DNA of 64,000 nucleotides, from positions 1 to 64,000 of the IMG/VR virus record IMGVR_UViG_3300044638_006750; one strand, 5' to 3'. The translations under genes were made by a program, and so were the position numbers. This DNA comes from a virus. Each line of letters begins with the position of its first letter. Positions within the stretch are counted from its first letter, which is position 1. The notes beneath the pieces were generated by a model. That model was not told where the DNA came from. It saw only the letters and a list, made by a program, of their open reading frames with translations, and did not search any database. This document shows positions 15,620-22,462 of the stretch, in pieces.

Positions 15620-15731
15620 TTTCATCCTTATAAAGAAAATACTCTAAATACGAAACCAATCCCCACATGATGGTTATGCAGAGAAGAATGATAACATGAC
15701 CATATTTAATTAGGGGATCATTATTGTCCAT
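15609..15731 (-). CDS. Single-pass membrane protein (40 aa)
   Basis: MDNNDPLIKYGHVIILLCIT... with one hydrophobic helix and an acidic tail. Overlaps both neighbours. Confidence 0.6.
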   Translation of the reverse strand: MDNNDPLIKYGHVIILLCITIMWGLVSYLEYFLYKDENDE

Positions 15732-15819
15732 TAAAATACCTCAAGATCGCCCAGTGTATTCCTATGAGGATTGGTATTGCTATTAGGAATATGATTAGTC
15801 TGGTAGTATCATCATGCAC
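15721..15819 (-). CDS. Possible membrane peptide (32 aa, GTG start)
   Basis: Reads (V)HDDTTRLIIFLIAIPILIG..., one helix. GTG start without a clear Shine-Dalgarno; supported only by its overlap with the next gene and by the series of membrane peptides here. Confidence 0.35.
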   Translation of the reverse strand: MHDDTTRLIIFLIAIPILIGIHWAILRYFNGQ

Positions 15820-15841
15820 AAATGTTGGACATATTGGCCGT

Positions 15842-15985
15842 CTAACTATTGTCGGGGTCTGTGCTATTATCTGATGAACTAACATAATTGATTAACCATT
15901 GATTAGCTAGGTATACAATACTCTCTACTATTATAATTCCTAGAATCAAAAAACCAATGGTTCGTAAGATGCTAAATATATTCAT
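15842..15985 (-). CDS. Single-pass membrane protein (47 aa)
   Basis: MNIFSILRTIGFLILGIIIV..., one helix then a Ser/Asp-rich tail. The leader CAGTCAGTTAATATGA is almost identical to the leader of the 66-aa gene upstream, pointing to duplication of the translation start region. Confidence 0.6.
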   Translation of the reverse strand: MNIFSILRTIGFLILGIIIVESIVYLANQWLINYVSSSDNSTDPDNS

Positions 15986-16023
15986 ATTAACTGACTGTAG
16001 GCATCTGGGGCAAATCCGGTGCT

Positions 16024-16224
16024 TTAGGTGGGACTACTAAAATCTTCATAAGTTATTTTAGGAATATGATGGTCACCAGCATCCACCATATTTTTGATTT
16101 CTATGGTCAAAATACTACTACTTAAATCTGGAGTTGTTAATCTGTGCTTATTTACCAAGTCTTGAACATGAGCACAAATACTCTCACAGCTAATTTCTTT
16201 GTTTAAAACTATTCCTATAATCAT
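16024..16224 (-). CDS. Hypothetical protein
   Basis: 66 aa, begins MIIGIVLNKEISCESICAHV, soluble alpha-beta. Shares the CAGTCAGTTA leader with the downstream membrane protein gene. Not recognised. Confidence 0.6.
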   Translation of the reverse strand: MIIGIVLNKEISCESICAHVQDLVNKHRLTTPDLSSSILTIEIKNMVDAGDHHIPKITYEDFSSPT

Positions 16225-16278
16225 ACTAACTGACTGACTGTAACCATAAAAACCGATCCCATAATATTAGGTAGTACA

Positions 16279-16332
16279 AGCATATCCCCTGATAGATAGG
16301 TGGGTGAGAGAAGAGATACCAGGGGTATGCTT
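16279..16332 (-). terminator. Long hairpin after the secreted-protein gene
   Basis: AGCATATCCCCTG (16279-16291) pairs with CAGGGGTATGCTT (16320-16332) apart from one wobble, enclosing a 28-base loop. It lies 14 bases after the stop at 16346 on the minus strand. No U-run follows, so a 3'-end stabiliser or processing site is as likely as a terminator. Confidence 0.45.
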
Positions 16333-16345
16333 ATACGTTATATTA

Positions 16346-16693
16346 TCATCTCCAGCTTCTTACTCTATACCACATTCCGTTACGACCTTGAGCACTAGCA
16401 TCTCCTGTTAGGCTCATATTGTTACCGGGAACACATGTGTTACAATTGGCACTAGAACCATAACCTACCCCTTCAAAACTACCAATAGTTCCCCATACAT
16501 GACCAGTAATATTATTAGCTGCCATATAATTTGCTTCTGCTTGACATCTTTCCTGATCATTTCCCGAAACATAATAGTTACTATAACTTTGGACCTTCAT
16601 GGTCGGCTGACTATAGTACCTGGGCCTCGCCGCCTCCGCGACTAAACTAGTACAAAAAATAACGGCAAATGCAACCATAAAAATTCTCATCAT
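16346..16693 (-). CDS. Secreted protein resembling small planctomycete exported proteins
   Basis: 115 aa. Signal peptide MMRIFMVAFAVIFCTSLVAEA, then a domain with QAEANYMAANNITGHV, FEGVGYGSSANCNTC and GRNGMWYRVRSW. I associate the layout (helix, GH..G.F.GVG.GSS, Cys pair, G..W) with short secreted proteins common in planctomycete genomes. GGAGG is seven bases before the ATG. Probably acquired from the host; role unknown. Confidence 0.7.
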   Translation of the reverse strand: MMRIFMVAFAVIFCTSLVAEAARPRYYSQPTMKVQSYSNYYVSGNDQERCQAEANYMAANNITGHVWGTIGSFEGVGYGSSANCNTCVPGNNMSLTGDASAQGRNGMWYRVRSWR

Positions 16694-16730
16694 TTATCCT
16701 CCATGATAAAGTAATTCCTTTTAAGAAAAG

Positions 16731-16757
16731 ACCCCCGAGTTTTTTCGGGGGCGATCT
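16731..16757 (-). terminator. Intrinsic terminator
   Basis: CCCCCGA and TCGGGGG arms with a short loop; on the minus strand TCTTTTCTT follows. It ends the 71-aa secreted-protein gene; with no promoter visible before the 115-aa gene, partial read-through must feed that gene. Confidence 0.7.
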
Positions 16758-16818
16758 TTTCGTTATGATCTATAATCCGACAAGTTGTCCTAACCCTTCA
16801 GATTATCAACCATGATTT

Positions 16819-17034
16819 TCAACGAACAACATCACGAATACGATTGACTGTTTTTCGTCCTACATTTCGCGTAGCCTGTACGGTGCGTCGTGTTACTGTT
16901 ACTGGAACACTAACAACCTCACGGGTAACATTAACAACACGACTTCGTAGCGAACAAGTGCCGTTGACACATTCACCAGCCATAGAGGTTGAGCCAACAC
17001 AAAGTAGTGCGATTACTAATAGAAAATTCTTCAT
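16819..17034 (-). CDS. Secreted Arg-rich small protein
   Basis: 71 aa. Signal peptide MKNFLLVIALLCVGSTSMAG, a Cys pair ECVNGTCS, then a basic tail (VTREVVSVPVTVTRRTVQAT..). The (V/T)-R-rich repeats resemble planctomycete secreted proteins. ATG at 17034 with AAGGAG replaces a longer upstream start that would begin above the promoter. Confidence 0.65.
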   Translation of the reverse strand: MKNFLLVIALLCVGSTSMAGECVNGTCSLRSRVVNVTREVVSVPVTVTRRTVQATRNVGRKTVNRIRDVVR

Positions 17035-17098
17035 AAAAATAACTCCTTGGTTAAAAAGAATGTGCCGTCCTTGGCACGAATCATTCATTTACTAACCT

Positions 17099-17126
17099 AT
17101 ACTAGAAAGACGGGATTTGTTGTCAA
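17099..17126 (-). promoter_or_regulatory. Sigma70-like promoter with leader hairpin
   Basis: TTGACA (17126-17121), 16-base spacer, TAGTAT (17104-17099). The transcript leader holds a GTGCC/GGCAC hairpin around 17062-17076 before AAGGAG. Confidence 0.65.
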
Positions 17127-17157
17127 TTCCCAAAATCTTAAAGGGTTCTCTAAACTC

Positions 17158-17204
17158 GCTGACTACGACCACAAAGACCAAATCCGGCAGATTAGCTGAG
17201 ACTA
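17158..17204 (-). repeat. Dispersed repeat family S, copy 1
   Basis: GCTGACTAC ... AATCCG ... AGATTAGCTGAGACTA. Shares this layout with copies at 19800, 27251 and 32941. In this copy CCGGCA and TGCCGG (17184-17212) close a hairpin of about 11 bp. It lies between a stop codon and the next promoter, as do the other copies. Confidence 0.5.
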
Positions 17205-17243
17205 ATTGCCGGACTTGATGTTAACCAAACTTAATGGTAGTTA

Positions 17244-17360
17244 TTACAAACTTTTCTTAGGCTTATACCAAAAATTGTATAGAAAGTATGATGATAGTAA
17301 AGCTAACAATACTAATCCACCAACACTATACCAATAAACTAATGGAAAACTATCGTTCAT
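17244..17360 (-). CDS. Single-pass membrane peptide (38 aa)
   Basis: MNDSFPLVYWYSVGGLVLLA..., one helix, basic tail YKPKKSL. GAGGTG seven bases before the ATG. Confidence 0.65.
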   Translation of the reverse strand: MNDSFPLVYWYSVGGLVLLALLSSYFLYNFWYKPKKSL

Positions 17361-17373
17361 AAAGCACCTCACT

Positions 17374-17616
17374 TTAAATTACAAAGAACTCAGTGTCGGG
17401 CTTTTTTGCCTTACTAATTTTGGGACGACTACTACATTTAGTAATCTTGCCCCTATGATCCTTATGTTCAAGTTCTAGGAAACTTTTATCTCTACCGTCG
17501 TTATAATCTTTGAATCTAAAAATATAGTTCTTGATTATATCTTCAGGTTTAGTATCCTGATCATATATTTCCCCTTCTATTTCAAAGGATAATATTCTAT
17601 GAAAGATTCTAGGCAT
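17374..17616 (-). CDS. Hypothetical protein
   Basis: 80 aa, begins MPRIFHRILSFEIEGEIYDQ, basic Lys-rich C-terminus. ATG at 17616 is ten bases after AGGAG inside the upstream gene's end. Not recognised. Confidence 0.6.
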   Translation of the reverse strand: MPRIFHRILSFEIEGEIYDQDTKPEDIIKNYIFRFKDYNDGRDKSFLELEHKDHRGKITKCSSRPKISKAKKPDTEFFVI

Positions 17617-17863
17617 GATGTTCATACTCCTGTGTTAGAGTAGCAGGCCCACTAAAATCTTCCCAATTATCTACTAGAATTTCTGGAGCCTCTTTTCGAA
17701 TCTCTGACTCCAAGGCATAATTAGACTCTTTATCTTTTTCCTTTTGCAGATAGTCTCTTAAACGATCTTTTATCTGCATAAAATCTAATTCACCTAAAAT
17801 CTGATCAATATACTTTCTCTGAATCTCCCTACGAGTAACCTGATTAATAACTCTAGCCTTCAT
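17609..17863 (-). CDS. Hypothetical charged helical protein
   Basis: 84 aa, very charged and helical (RREIQRKYIDQILGELDFMQIKDRLRDYLQKEKD). GAGGTG before the ATG; behind the promoter at 17960 with a leader of about 90 bases. Confidence 0.65.
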   Translation of the reverse strand: MKARVINQVTRREIQRKYIDQILGELDFMQIKDRLRDYLQKEKDKESNYALESEIRKEAPEILVDNWEDFSGPATLTQEYEHHA

Positions 17864-17959
17864 AAATCACCTCATGGTTAAAAAGTTAAAAACAATTCGC
17901 CCATGATTCCAATTGTCCCCCGATTACTCAGGTGACGATCAGCTCCGTTGACAAATCAC

Positions 17960-17987
17960 ATTATACCATGGTGGTGAGATATGACAA
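17960..17987 (-). promoter_or_regulatory. Sigma70-like promoter
   Basis: TTGTCA (17987-17982), 16-base spacer, perfect TATAAT (17965-17960). Confidence 0.6.
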
Positions 17988-18004
17988 TTTGTTTTTTTAT
18001 TTGA

Positions 18005-18157
18005 TTAGTCTATGTCGTCATAGTTATTGAATCTTCTTGGCGATCTCTTAATAAGAATTCTTTCTGGTTCGGACGGACGCATCATGTCTATAACGATACA
18101 GGATGCTCCTATTAAAAAGAGCAGGAGGACGCCACCAAGAATATAAAAACCGGCCAT
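18005..18157 (-). CDS. Single-pass membrane protein (50 aa)
   Basis: MAGFYILGGVLLLFLIGASC..., one helix and a basic tail (ERILIKRSPRRFNN). AGAGG eight bases before the ATG. Confidence 0.65.
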   Translation of the reverse strand: MAGFYILGGVLLLFLIGASCIVIDMMRPSEPERILIKRSPRRFNNYDDID

Positions 18158-18488
18158 ACAGATACCTCTGGTTGAGCTATAATAGATTTCGAACCCTCAG
18201 ACATGTTTGATTTTGTGTCTTCTTGCTCATGTAGTTTACATAGCGCATATCTCTTTAAAAGTTTCTGAGCTTGACAGTGCTTAGCAAAACTTTATGTATT
18301 ATGCAGAGTTGGTATTAAACTACTAAAGAGTAAGAATACAAGATACATATAACTCTATAGTATCTTATGTATCAATCAGCACTCCATTGCAGACACGAGA
18401 CAGAACAGGATAATGAGCATAAGCATAAGAAGTTCCTTGGGTGACAGGTGTGAAAAAGAAAGTAATATACATTGTAATCACCGGACTT
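18158..18488 (-). other. Region with only very short possible peptides
   Basis: No gene above 50 codons. Candidates: a 16-codon hydrophobic peptide (MLMLIILFCLVSAMEC, ATG at 18414) with AAGGA seven bases upstream, and an 18-codon hydrophobic ORF (MYLVFLLFSSLIPTLHNT, ATG at 18348) whose frame continues after one TAA into AKHCQAQKLLKRYALCKL, as if a longer gene had gained a stop. Confidence 0.3.
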
Positions 18489-18659
18489 CTACGCAAAACT
18501 ACCAGCATTATCAAGACTCTCATACAAACCATCAATATAATCTCTGTCGCCTTGGCTAAGAGACTTATCATTCCAGTTGACATAACTCAGGGCATCTAGT
18601 ATAATTTCCATATCACGAACGTTGAAACGAAAGCTGTTGTATTCAGGATCGTATGTCAT
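18489..18659 (-). CDS. Hypothetical protein (56 aa)
   Basis: MTYDPEYNSFRFNVRDMEII... soluble, acidic helical. CGGAG seven bases before the ATG; directly below the promoter at 18703. The 72-codon ORF overlapping in another frame is hydrophobic and lacks a ribosome-binding site, so this frame is preferred. Confidence 0.7.
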   Translation of the reverse strand: MTYDPEYNSFRFNVRDMEIILDALSYVNWNDKSLSQGDRDYIDGLYESLDNAGSFA

Positions 18660-18702
18660 AGCTATCTCCGTAAGATGTTTTGTACTGTCGAGCTACACTA
18701 CC

Positions 18703-18730
18703 AGTATACCATACCTATCGGTCGCCACAA
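18703..18730 (-). promoter_or_regulatory. Sigma70-like promoter
   Basis: TTGTGG (18730-18725), 16-base spacer with CCGATAGGTATGG, TATACT (18708-18703). Confidence 0.65.
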
Positions 18731-18749
18731 GGTGTTGAGTATAAAGGAT

Positions 18750-19145
18750 TTAGATCAGAAAACCCCAATGGCACAGGGTCTTAATAGTAGTACCCAAACC
18801 AGGAACCAGTTCTAACTTAAAACAGTCTTTATAAGAAGCCCACACATAGGAGGAATGTTCCCAGTTAAGATCAACCTCATAAAGACCAACTTGATTACAA
18901 ACAAAAACAGTTTTACTATATCCCGAATGATACTTAACTTCCATAGGAGTAAGCTCAAGGGCATTTAGTCTTATATTAGTTTCCTCTCGTAGTTCTCTTA
19001 TAGCAGCATCAATAAGAGTCTCATTATCTTCTACGCCTCCGCCAGGCAAACAATATTTCTCAGGCATCCAAGGAGCAGTTGGTCCTCGTTTCAATAGTAA
19101 TAATTTATTAGCACTTATTACAGCAACCGTACTATTTTTTTGCAT
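18750..19145 (-). CDS. Nudix hydrolase
   Basis: 131 aa. GGGVEDNETLIDAAIRELREE followed by T-N-I is a complete Nudix box (GX5EX7REUXEEXGU with N for the last G) near residue 35. Hydrolyses nucleoside diphosphates linked to another moiety; candidates include oxidised dNTPs, NAD or RNA caps, not decidable here. Confidence 0.9.
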   Translation of the reverse strand: MQKNSTVAVISANKLLLLKRGPTAPWMPEKYCLPGGGVEDNETLIDAAIRELREETNIRLNALELTPMEVKYHSGYSKTVFVCNQVGLYEVDLNWEHSSYVWASYKDCFKLELVPGLGTTIKTLCHWGFLI

Positions 19146-19151
19146 ACCATC

Positions 19152-19217
19152 CTAGCGTCTGCGGGGTTCGGTACTTAAAAGACACATCATAAGTATAATA
19201 CAAACTATAGCAACCAA
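19152..19217 (-). CDS. Possible membrane peptide (21 aa, TTG start)
   Basis: VAIVCIILMMCLLS followed by a basic tail. GGAGG six bases before the TTG is the main support. Confidence 0.3.
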   Translation of the reverse strand: MVAIVCIILMMCLLSTEPRRR

Positions 19218-19218
19218 A

Positions 19219-19386
19219 TCAATCCTCCAATTCTCTAACTTCCACTATATTTTCTGGGCCAAATTCTCCAAAGAAATCAGGATCACCATAAAGCATATTA
19301 GTAAGATAGTTAGCAATCTCTTCCTTGTTATTAGAAACAAGATCATCCTCAATACCAAGTTCCATAGTAATCTTGATCAACTTCAT
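19219..19386 (-). CDS. Hypothetical protein (55 aa)
   Basis: MKLIKITMELGIEDDLVSNN..., acidic alpha-beta, ends DFFGEFGPENIVEVRELED. ATGA overlap with the upstream gene fixes the start; the longer in-frame start would overlap it by 70 bases. Its opening (KITMELGIEDD) parallels the upstream protein (KITVYPEAD), so the two may be duplicates. Confidence 0.65.
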   Translation of the reverse strand: MKLIKITMELGIEDDLVSNNKEEIANYLTNMLYGDPDFFGEFGPENIVEVRELED

Positions 19387-19586
19387 TTCTTGACCCGCTT
19401 CTTTCTTTTTTGGGTAAACTTTTTCAGTTCCAACCACACAGTACCATTCCCCCACACATTCTCTTCCCCAAACATATTATCAATAGCATCCTCAACATTA
19501 GTAGGAATACTATCGGGATTATCAGCTTCTGGATATACAGTAATCTTAATTAGAGCATTGTAATACTTAACTGTTTTTCTAGTCAT
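19383..19586 (-). CDS. Hypothetical protein (67 aa)
   Basis: MTRKTVKYYNALIKITVYPE..., basic C-terminus KKFTQKRKKRVKK. AAGGA before the ATG at 19586. Driven by the promoter at 19726 through a structured leader of about 135 bases. Confidence 0.65.
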   Translation of the reverse strand: MTRKTVKYYNALIKITVYPEADNPDSIPTNVEDAIDNMFGEENVWGNGTVWLELKKFTQKRKKRVKK

Positions 19587-19721
19587 ACTTCCTTTCTGCA
19601 TAACTCAAAGGGTCCCCAACATTTTGCAGACTATGATTTATAAAGAATAATATAGTCTATTTTTATCTTCCTGAGAATCAATCTCAGTAGATTATTTATT
19701 TGTTACATCGCTTGTTACTAT
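19587..19721 (-). promoter_or_regulatory. Structured 5' leader
   Basis: Minus-strand leader contains CTGAGA/TCTCAG (6 bp, loop of 5) and AGACTAT/ATAGTCT (7 bp). No ORF. Could be a cis-regulatory or stabilising leader. Confidence 0.4.
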
Positions 19722-19725
19722 GTAC

Positions 19726-19754
19726 AGTATAACACACGATTCGACTTGACGCAA
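19726..19754 (-). promoter_or_regulatory. Sigma70-like promoter
   Basis: TTGCGT (19754-19749), 17-base spacer, TATACT (19731-19726). Confidence 0.6.
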
Positions 19755-19799
19755 GGTCTTGTGGTTCATGGACTTACGATCATTGGCTGGCTTTACTGG

Positions 19800-19844
19800 A
19801 CTGACTATGAGCATCATGAGCGAACCCGTTGGATTAGATAGGAC
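19800..19844 (-). repeat. Dispersed repeat family S, copy 2 (diverged)
   Basis: ACTGACTAT ... CGAACCCGTTGGATTAGATAGGAC, matching the core CGAATCCGAAGGATTAG of the copies at 27251 and 32941. Confidence 0.4.
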
Positions 19845-19903
19845 AATCTAGGGCTAGAATAACATCCTGACCCTTATTACATTCACTATTATTATTTTTA
19901 CCT

Positions 19904-19980
19904 AACCCATTGCCACCACTCACCTTACGTCTACTCCATTGTATCGTCATCCCCAACCCCTTGTCTATAGGGAACTTGCG
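19904..19980. repeat. Cassette-boundary repeat, degraded copy
   Basis: CATTGCCACCACTCACCTTACG at the left matches the copy 95 bases further right except for a few bases, but the GC-rich core is lost. No coding gene seen between 19755 and 20168. Confidence 0.45.
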
Positions 19981-19999
19981 AGATTCTTTTACAAAATTT

Positions 20000-20085
20000 A
20001 CGTAAGTCATTGCCACCATTAAACTTACGACTAAATTCGCGGGCCGGGATCTCCCTAAGTCCTTTAGTGGCAACCACTTACGTCA
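20000..20085. repeat. Cassette-boundary repeat R1
   Basis: Module CGTAAGTCATTG...AACTTACGAC, core GCGGGCCGGGATC, module CCTAAGTCCTTTAG...CACTTACGTC. Lies just downstream of the terminator of the DUF932 gene. Confidence 0.8.
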
Positions 20086-20098
20086 AATCCACCATCAT

Positions 20099-20140
20099 AA
20101 AAAAGGAGAAGCCGCCCCCCACCCCTGAGGGACGGCTTCC
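20099..20140 (-). terminator. Intrinsic terminator of the DUF932 gene
   Basis: On the minus strand GAAGCCG pairs with CGGCTTC, followed by TCC and seven T residues. Ends the transcript of the 20169-21119 gene. Confidence 0.85.
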
Positions 20141-20168
20141 CCGAGCCACGCACCACGAAAGGAGAGCG

Positions 20169-21119
20169 TTAGATGGCGTTGGCGAACTGCAATGCAGTGT
20201 CCAATGCCTTGGAGTTGTCGTTCGCATTCTGGCCGAACCAGAGCGAGTCGAGCCGGTTGTCCGACGTGCGACCCTTGCTGTAGTTCAGGTATTCGTTGAA
20301 ACCGTTGTAGGCAGCCCACCACGTTCCACGAACCCCAACCGCAGCCTGCTTCGGACCTTCGACGAGAGTAAGGATCTCGTCCATGATATTGCGGGTGCGA
20401 GTCTTGATCTCCTCGTCCGCAGTACCTTCGATGCCCAGCAGTACCTTGACATACCGACGAACGTCGGCCTGATTGAAGTTCTTCGACGCGAGGAACCGAT
20501 ACTGTTCAGCAGTCGCTTCGAACTCCGCATTGATGTTGTCCATAATGTCACGGACTTGTTCCAGATTGGTCTTGCTGGAGCGGGTGTGACGAATACGGAT
20601 CAGTTTGCTGCCGCTATGCTTGCTGTGAGCAGCGGCGAGCGTGTTGACGCACACAACCCGGATCGGCGTATAGCCGACACGAATGGCGGTTGTGCCGTCG
20701 TGACTGTTCGACAGCAAAATGAACTTGCAAACCTCGTCACCCTTGACGATTTCGCTATTGTCACGGTTGAGTTGGGCAAGCACCCAAACCTTCTGGCCGC
20801 TATGCAGCGAACCGGCAGTGTGCAACTGGCACTCGCCAGCGTCAAGAAACGGCTGGAACCAATCGAACGCATCGCTGTTTTGCAGCGGAGTGTATCGCGG
20901 ACCAACAACCCCCAGAATAGAGTTATCAGTCTTGCGGTACGTTGCACGGGCGGGAACGGGCGTCCCCTCTTGGGTAAACAGGTCTTTCAGACCAACTTCC
21001 CAATCCAGACCAGCGGCGGTAATCGCCTCCGAAACAGTGGGAGCCTCATCCAACTGGTTCCCCAGACCGTGCCACGGGGTCGCACCAACAAACATCATCT
21101 TTTCAACAGCAGCAGGCAT
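20169..21119 (-). CDS. DUF932 / phage-plasmid-like protein
   Basis: 316 aa. Begins MPAAVEKMMFVGATPWHGLG and contains TYRKTDNSILGVVGPRYTPLQN and VRVVCVNTL-like RVVCVNTLAAA, the features of the DUF932 (TIGR03299) family found widely in phages and plasmids. Function unknown. Higher GC than the rest of the window (near 55 percent), as if transferred recently. RBS AAAGGGATAGAT; own promoter and terminator, the first gene of the cassette array. Confidence 0.85.
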   Translation of the reverse strand: MPAAVEKMMFVGATPWHGLGNQLDEAPTVSEAITAAGLDWEVGLKDLFTQEGTPVPARATYRKTDNSILGVVGPRYTPLQNSDAFDWFQPFLDAGECQLHTAGSLHSGQKVWVLAQLNRDNSEIVKGDEVCKFILLSNSHDGTTAIRVGYTPIRVVCVNTLAAAHSKHSGSKLIRIRHTRSSKTNLEQVRDIMDNINAEFEATAEQYRFLASKNFNQADVRRYVKVLLGIEGTADEEIKTRTRNIMDEILTLVEGPKQAAVGVRGTWWAAYNGFNEYLNYSKGRTSDNRLDSLWFGQNANDNSKALDTALQFANAI

Positions 21120-21161
21120 ATCTATCCCTTTCGTGTTACTGAACCTTCGTTACGTCCTTCG

Positions 21162-21190
21162 ATTCTACCATCTATTATCGGCATTGTCAA
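21162..21190 (-). promoter_or_regulatory. Cassette promoter
   Basis: TTGACA (21190-21185), 17-base spacer ATGCCGATAATAGATGG, TAGAAT (21167-21162). Type example of the promoter family. Confidence 0.9.
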
Positions 21191-21220
21191 GGGGGTGTCT
21201 TGAGAAAATTTTGTGATTGT

Positions 21221-21302
21221 CGTAAGTCGTTGTGGCGTAAGCACTTACGTTCAGCCGGGGCGCCCCGCCTGATCCTAAGTCCTTGGCGGACTTGGATTTA
21301 GG
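21221..21302. repeat. Cassette-boundary repeat R2
   Basis: CGTAAGTCGTTGTGG...GCACTTACG, core CCGGGGCGCCCCGCC, CCTAAGTCCTTGG...GATTTAGG. The 3' end of the upstream phosphoribosyltransferase gene (stop at 21275) extends into it. Confidence 0.9.
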
Positions 21303-21781
21303 AATGGGGTCTTGTAGCGTTGTTGAAACATTTTGGCTGTTTCTGTAGTGTACGCACATTCATCTGGAATATAGCAATACAATCCATTACATATTGCTTT
21401 GGGATTATCTTCGTATATAGCTTGACGAATCCATTTGAAAGTATCCCCAGAACAAATAAGATCATCTACTACAATATATCTAAAAGGAGAAACTCCTTCA
21501 ATATAAAAATCGCTGTATCGTTTTTCGTCTGGCTTACGAATAACTACAATATTTTTATTTAGCAGTTCTGCTATCTGAGGAACCACCATCAGTCCGCTTA
21601 CACCACAGCAAGCAATACTATCAAATGTATTAGCGATTGGTCGCAAATCACAAACTGCTTTGATAATAATCTTATTCCGGTTCTTGTGGTTCAAAACTCG
21701 ACACGTATGACTAGCACCCTGAATAATCTTGCCATCATCAGTGCGACGAACATCTTCTATAGATTGATTCATAAGATTCAT
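21275..21781 (-). CDS. Phosphoribosyltransferase-like protein
   Basis: 168 aa. FRYIVVDDLICSGDTFKWI near residue 100 is a PRPP loop; ACCGVSGLMVVPQIA fits the PPi loop. Distinct from the member at 11748. The last residues (NPSPPRT) are encoded by the cassette repeat, so the C-terminus was probably changed when the repeat was joined. A tRNA-like sequence occupies the leader. Confidence 0.78.
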   Translation of the reverse strand: MNLMNQSIEDVRRTDDGKIIQGASHTCRVLNHKNRNKIIIKAVCDLRPIANTFDSIACCGVSGLMVVPQIAELLNKNIVVIRKPDEKRYSDFYIEGVSPFRYIVVDDLICSGDTFKWIRQAIYEDNPKAICNGLYCYIPDECAYTTETAKMFQQRYKTPFLNPSPPRT

Positions 21782-21784
21782 AAA

Positions 21785-21864
21785 AACGGATGGTACGATT
21801 CGAACGTACTAGAAAGAAAGGAATAAAGAGATGATAATAACTTGTCCCACCAAGTTGCATCCGT
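21785..21864 (-). tRNA. tRNA-like RNA without a paired anticodon arm
   Basis: Acceptor arms ACGGATG / CATCCGT pair perfectly (7 bp), D arm ACTT/AAGT with a GG-containing loop, T arm GTACG-TTCGAAT-CGTAC. Where the anticodon arm should be there are 29 pyrimidine-rich bases with no self-complementarity. Either a decayed tRNA or a tRNA mimic; it lies between two genes on the same strand. Confidence 0.6.
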
Positions 21865-21875
21865 CCGAGAGAAGA

Positions 21876-22064
21876 TCAATCGTCAAGTTCGTCAATGTCA
21901 GAGTAGTAACTCTGGAACTCTGTATTGTATGGTTGACTCTCGTCATCATCAGCGTCAGTCATCCATGCTTCATCGGTTCCATCGTCATAGTAGATTTCAT
22001 CTTCAATATAATCAGCATCTTCGGCTAGATTGTGGTAATCGTATTCGTAATCATTCTCTCTCAT
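21876..22064 (-). CDS. Highly acidic small protein (62 aa)
   Basis: MRENDYEYDYHNLAEDADYI..., about half Asp/Glu plus many Tyr. GGAGAG before ATG 22064. Composition is that of a DNA mimic or a protein-binding decoy; no family recognised. Confidence 0.75.
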   Translation of the reverse strand: MRENDYEYDYHNLAEDADYIEDEIYYDDGTDEAWMTDADDDESQPYNTEFQSYYSDIDELDD

Positions 22065-22085
22065 AATCAACTCTCCTTTGATACC

Positions 22086-22114
22086 ATCATACACCAATCA
22101 GCCGCTTTTGTCAA
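22086..22114 (-). promoter_or_regulatory. Cassette promoter abutting tRNA-Lys
   Basis: TTGACA (22114-22109), 17-base spacer, TATGAT (22091-22086). Begins two bases after the 3' end of the tRNA-Lys gene. Confidence 0.85.
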
Positions 22115-22115
22115 G

Positions 22116-22188
22116 TGGGCCTTCTGGGACTCGAACCCAGAACCAATAGATTAAAAGTCTACTGCGCTGCCAATTGCGCCAAAGGCCC
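22116..22188 (-). tRNA. tRNA-Lys (anticodon TTT)
   Basis: 73 nt cloverleaf: acceptor GGGCCTT, anticodon loop CTTTTAA, T loop TTCGAGT. CCA not encoded. Confidence 0.95.
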
Positions 22189-22196
22189 GTTTAAAC

Positions 22197-22224
22197 ATTA
22201 TATCTTATGATTTGTTTTTGTCAA
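22197..22224 (-). promoter_or_regulatory. Promoter of tRNA-Lys, abutting tRNA-Glu
   Basis: TTGACA (22224-22219), 16-base spacer, TATAAT (22202-22197). Confidence 0.85.
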
Positions 22225-22225
22225 G

Positions 22226-22297
22226 TGACCCCACGGAGAATCGAACTCCGATCTTCGGGATGAAAGCCCGATATACGAACCATTATACTATGGGGCC
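22226..22297 (-). tRNA. tRNA-Glu (anticodon TTC)
   Basis: 72 nt; acceptor GGCCCCA, anticodon loop CTTTCAT, T loop TTCGATT. Confidence 0.93.
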
Positions 22298-22336
22298 AGC
22301 CTCGCAACTCAACGTCAGCCTCCGAAGCATTAGAAG

Positions 22337-22412
22337 TAGGGCGTGTACGAGTCGAACGTACCTATGACGACCTTATAAGAGTCGCGGATGCTACCGGCTT
22401 ACCTTACGCCCC
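22337..22412 (-). tRNA. tRNA-Ile (anticodon TAT)
   Basis: 76 nt; acceptor GGGGCGT with a G-U pair at position 1, anticodon stem CGACT and loop CTTATAA giving TAT for AUA. Most bacteria read AUA with a lysidine-modified CAT tRNA, so this would bypass that modification. Confidence 0.85.
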
Positions 22413-22421
22413 GTGTTTTGT

Positions 22422-22450
22422 ATTCTACTCTGTATATCGACCTTTGTCAA
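22422..22450 (-). promoter_or_regulatory. Promoter of tRNA-Ile and tRNA-Glu
   Basis: TTGACA (22450-22445), 17-base spacer AAGGTCGATATACAGAG, TAGAAT (22427-22422). Confidence 0.88.
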
Positions 22451-22462
22451 GGGAAACTTTAG

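Noticed and set aside
18365-18583. 72-codon ORF with a hydrophobic N-terminus
   Set aside because: Overlaps the better-supported 56-aa gene in another frame and has no ribosome-binding site.
19834-20073. 79-codon ORF over repeat R1
   Set aside because: Consists mostly of repeat and degraded-repeat sequence; no promoter or ribosome-binding site.
20010-21203. A 397-codon plus-strand ORF
   Set aside because: Antisense to the DUF932 gene, no ribosome-binding site, composition of a shadow frame.
21831-22028. Plus-strand ORFs over the acidic gene and tRNA-like RNA
   Set aside because: Antisense to a well-supported gene; the purine-rich apparent ribosome-binding site is just the complement of the pyrimidine tract.
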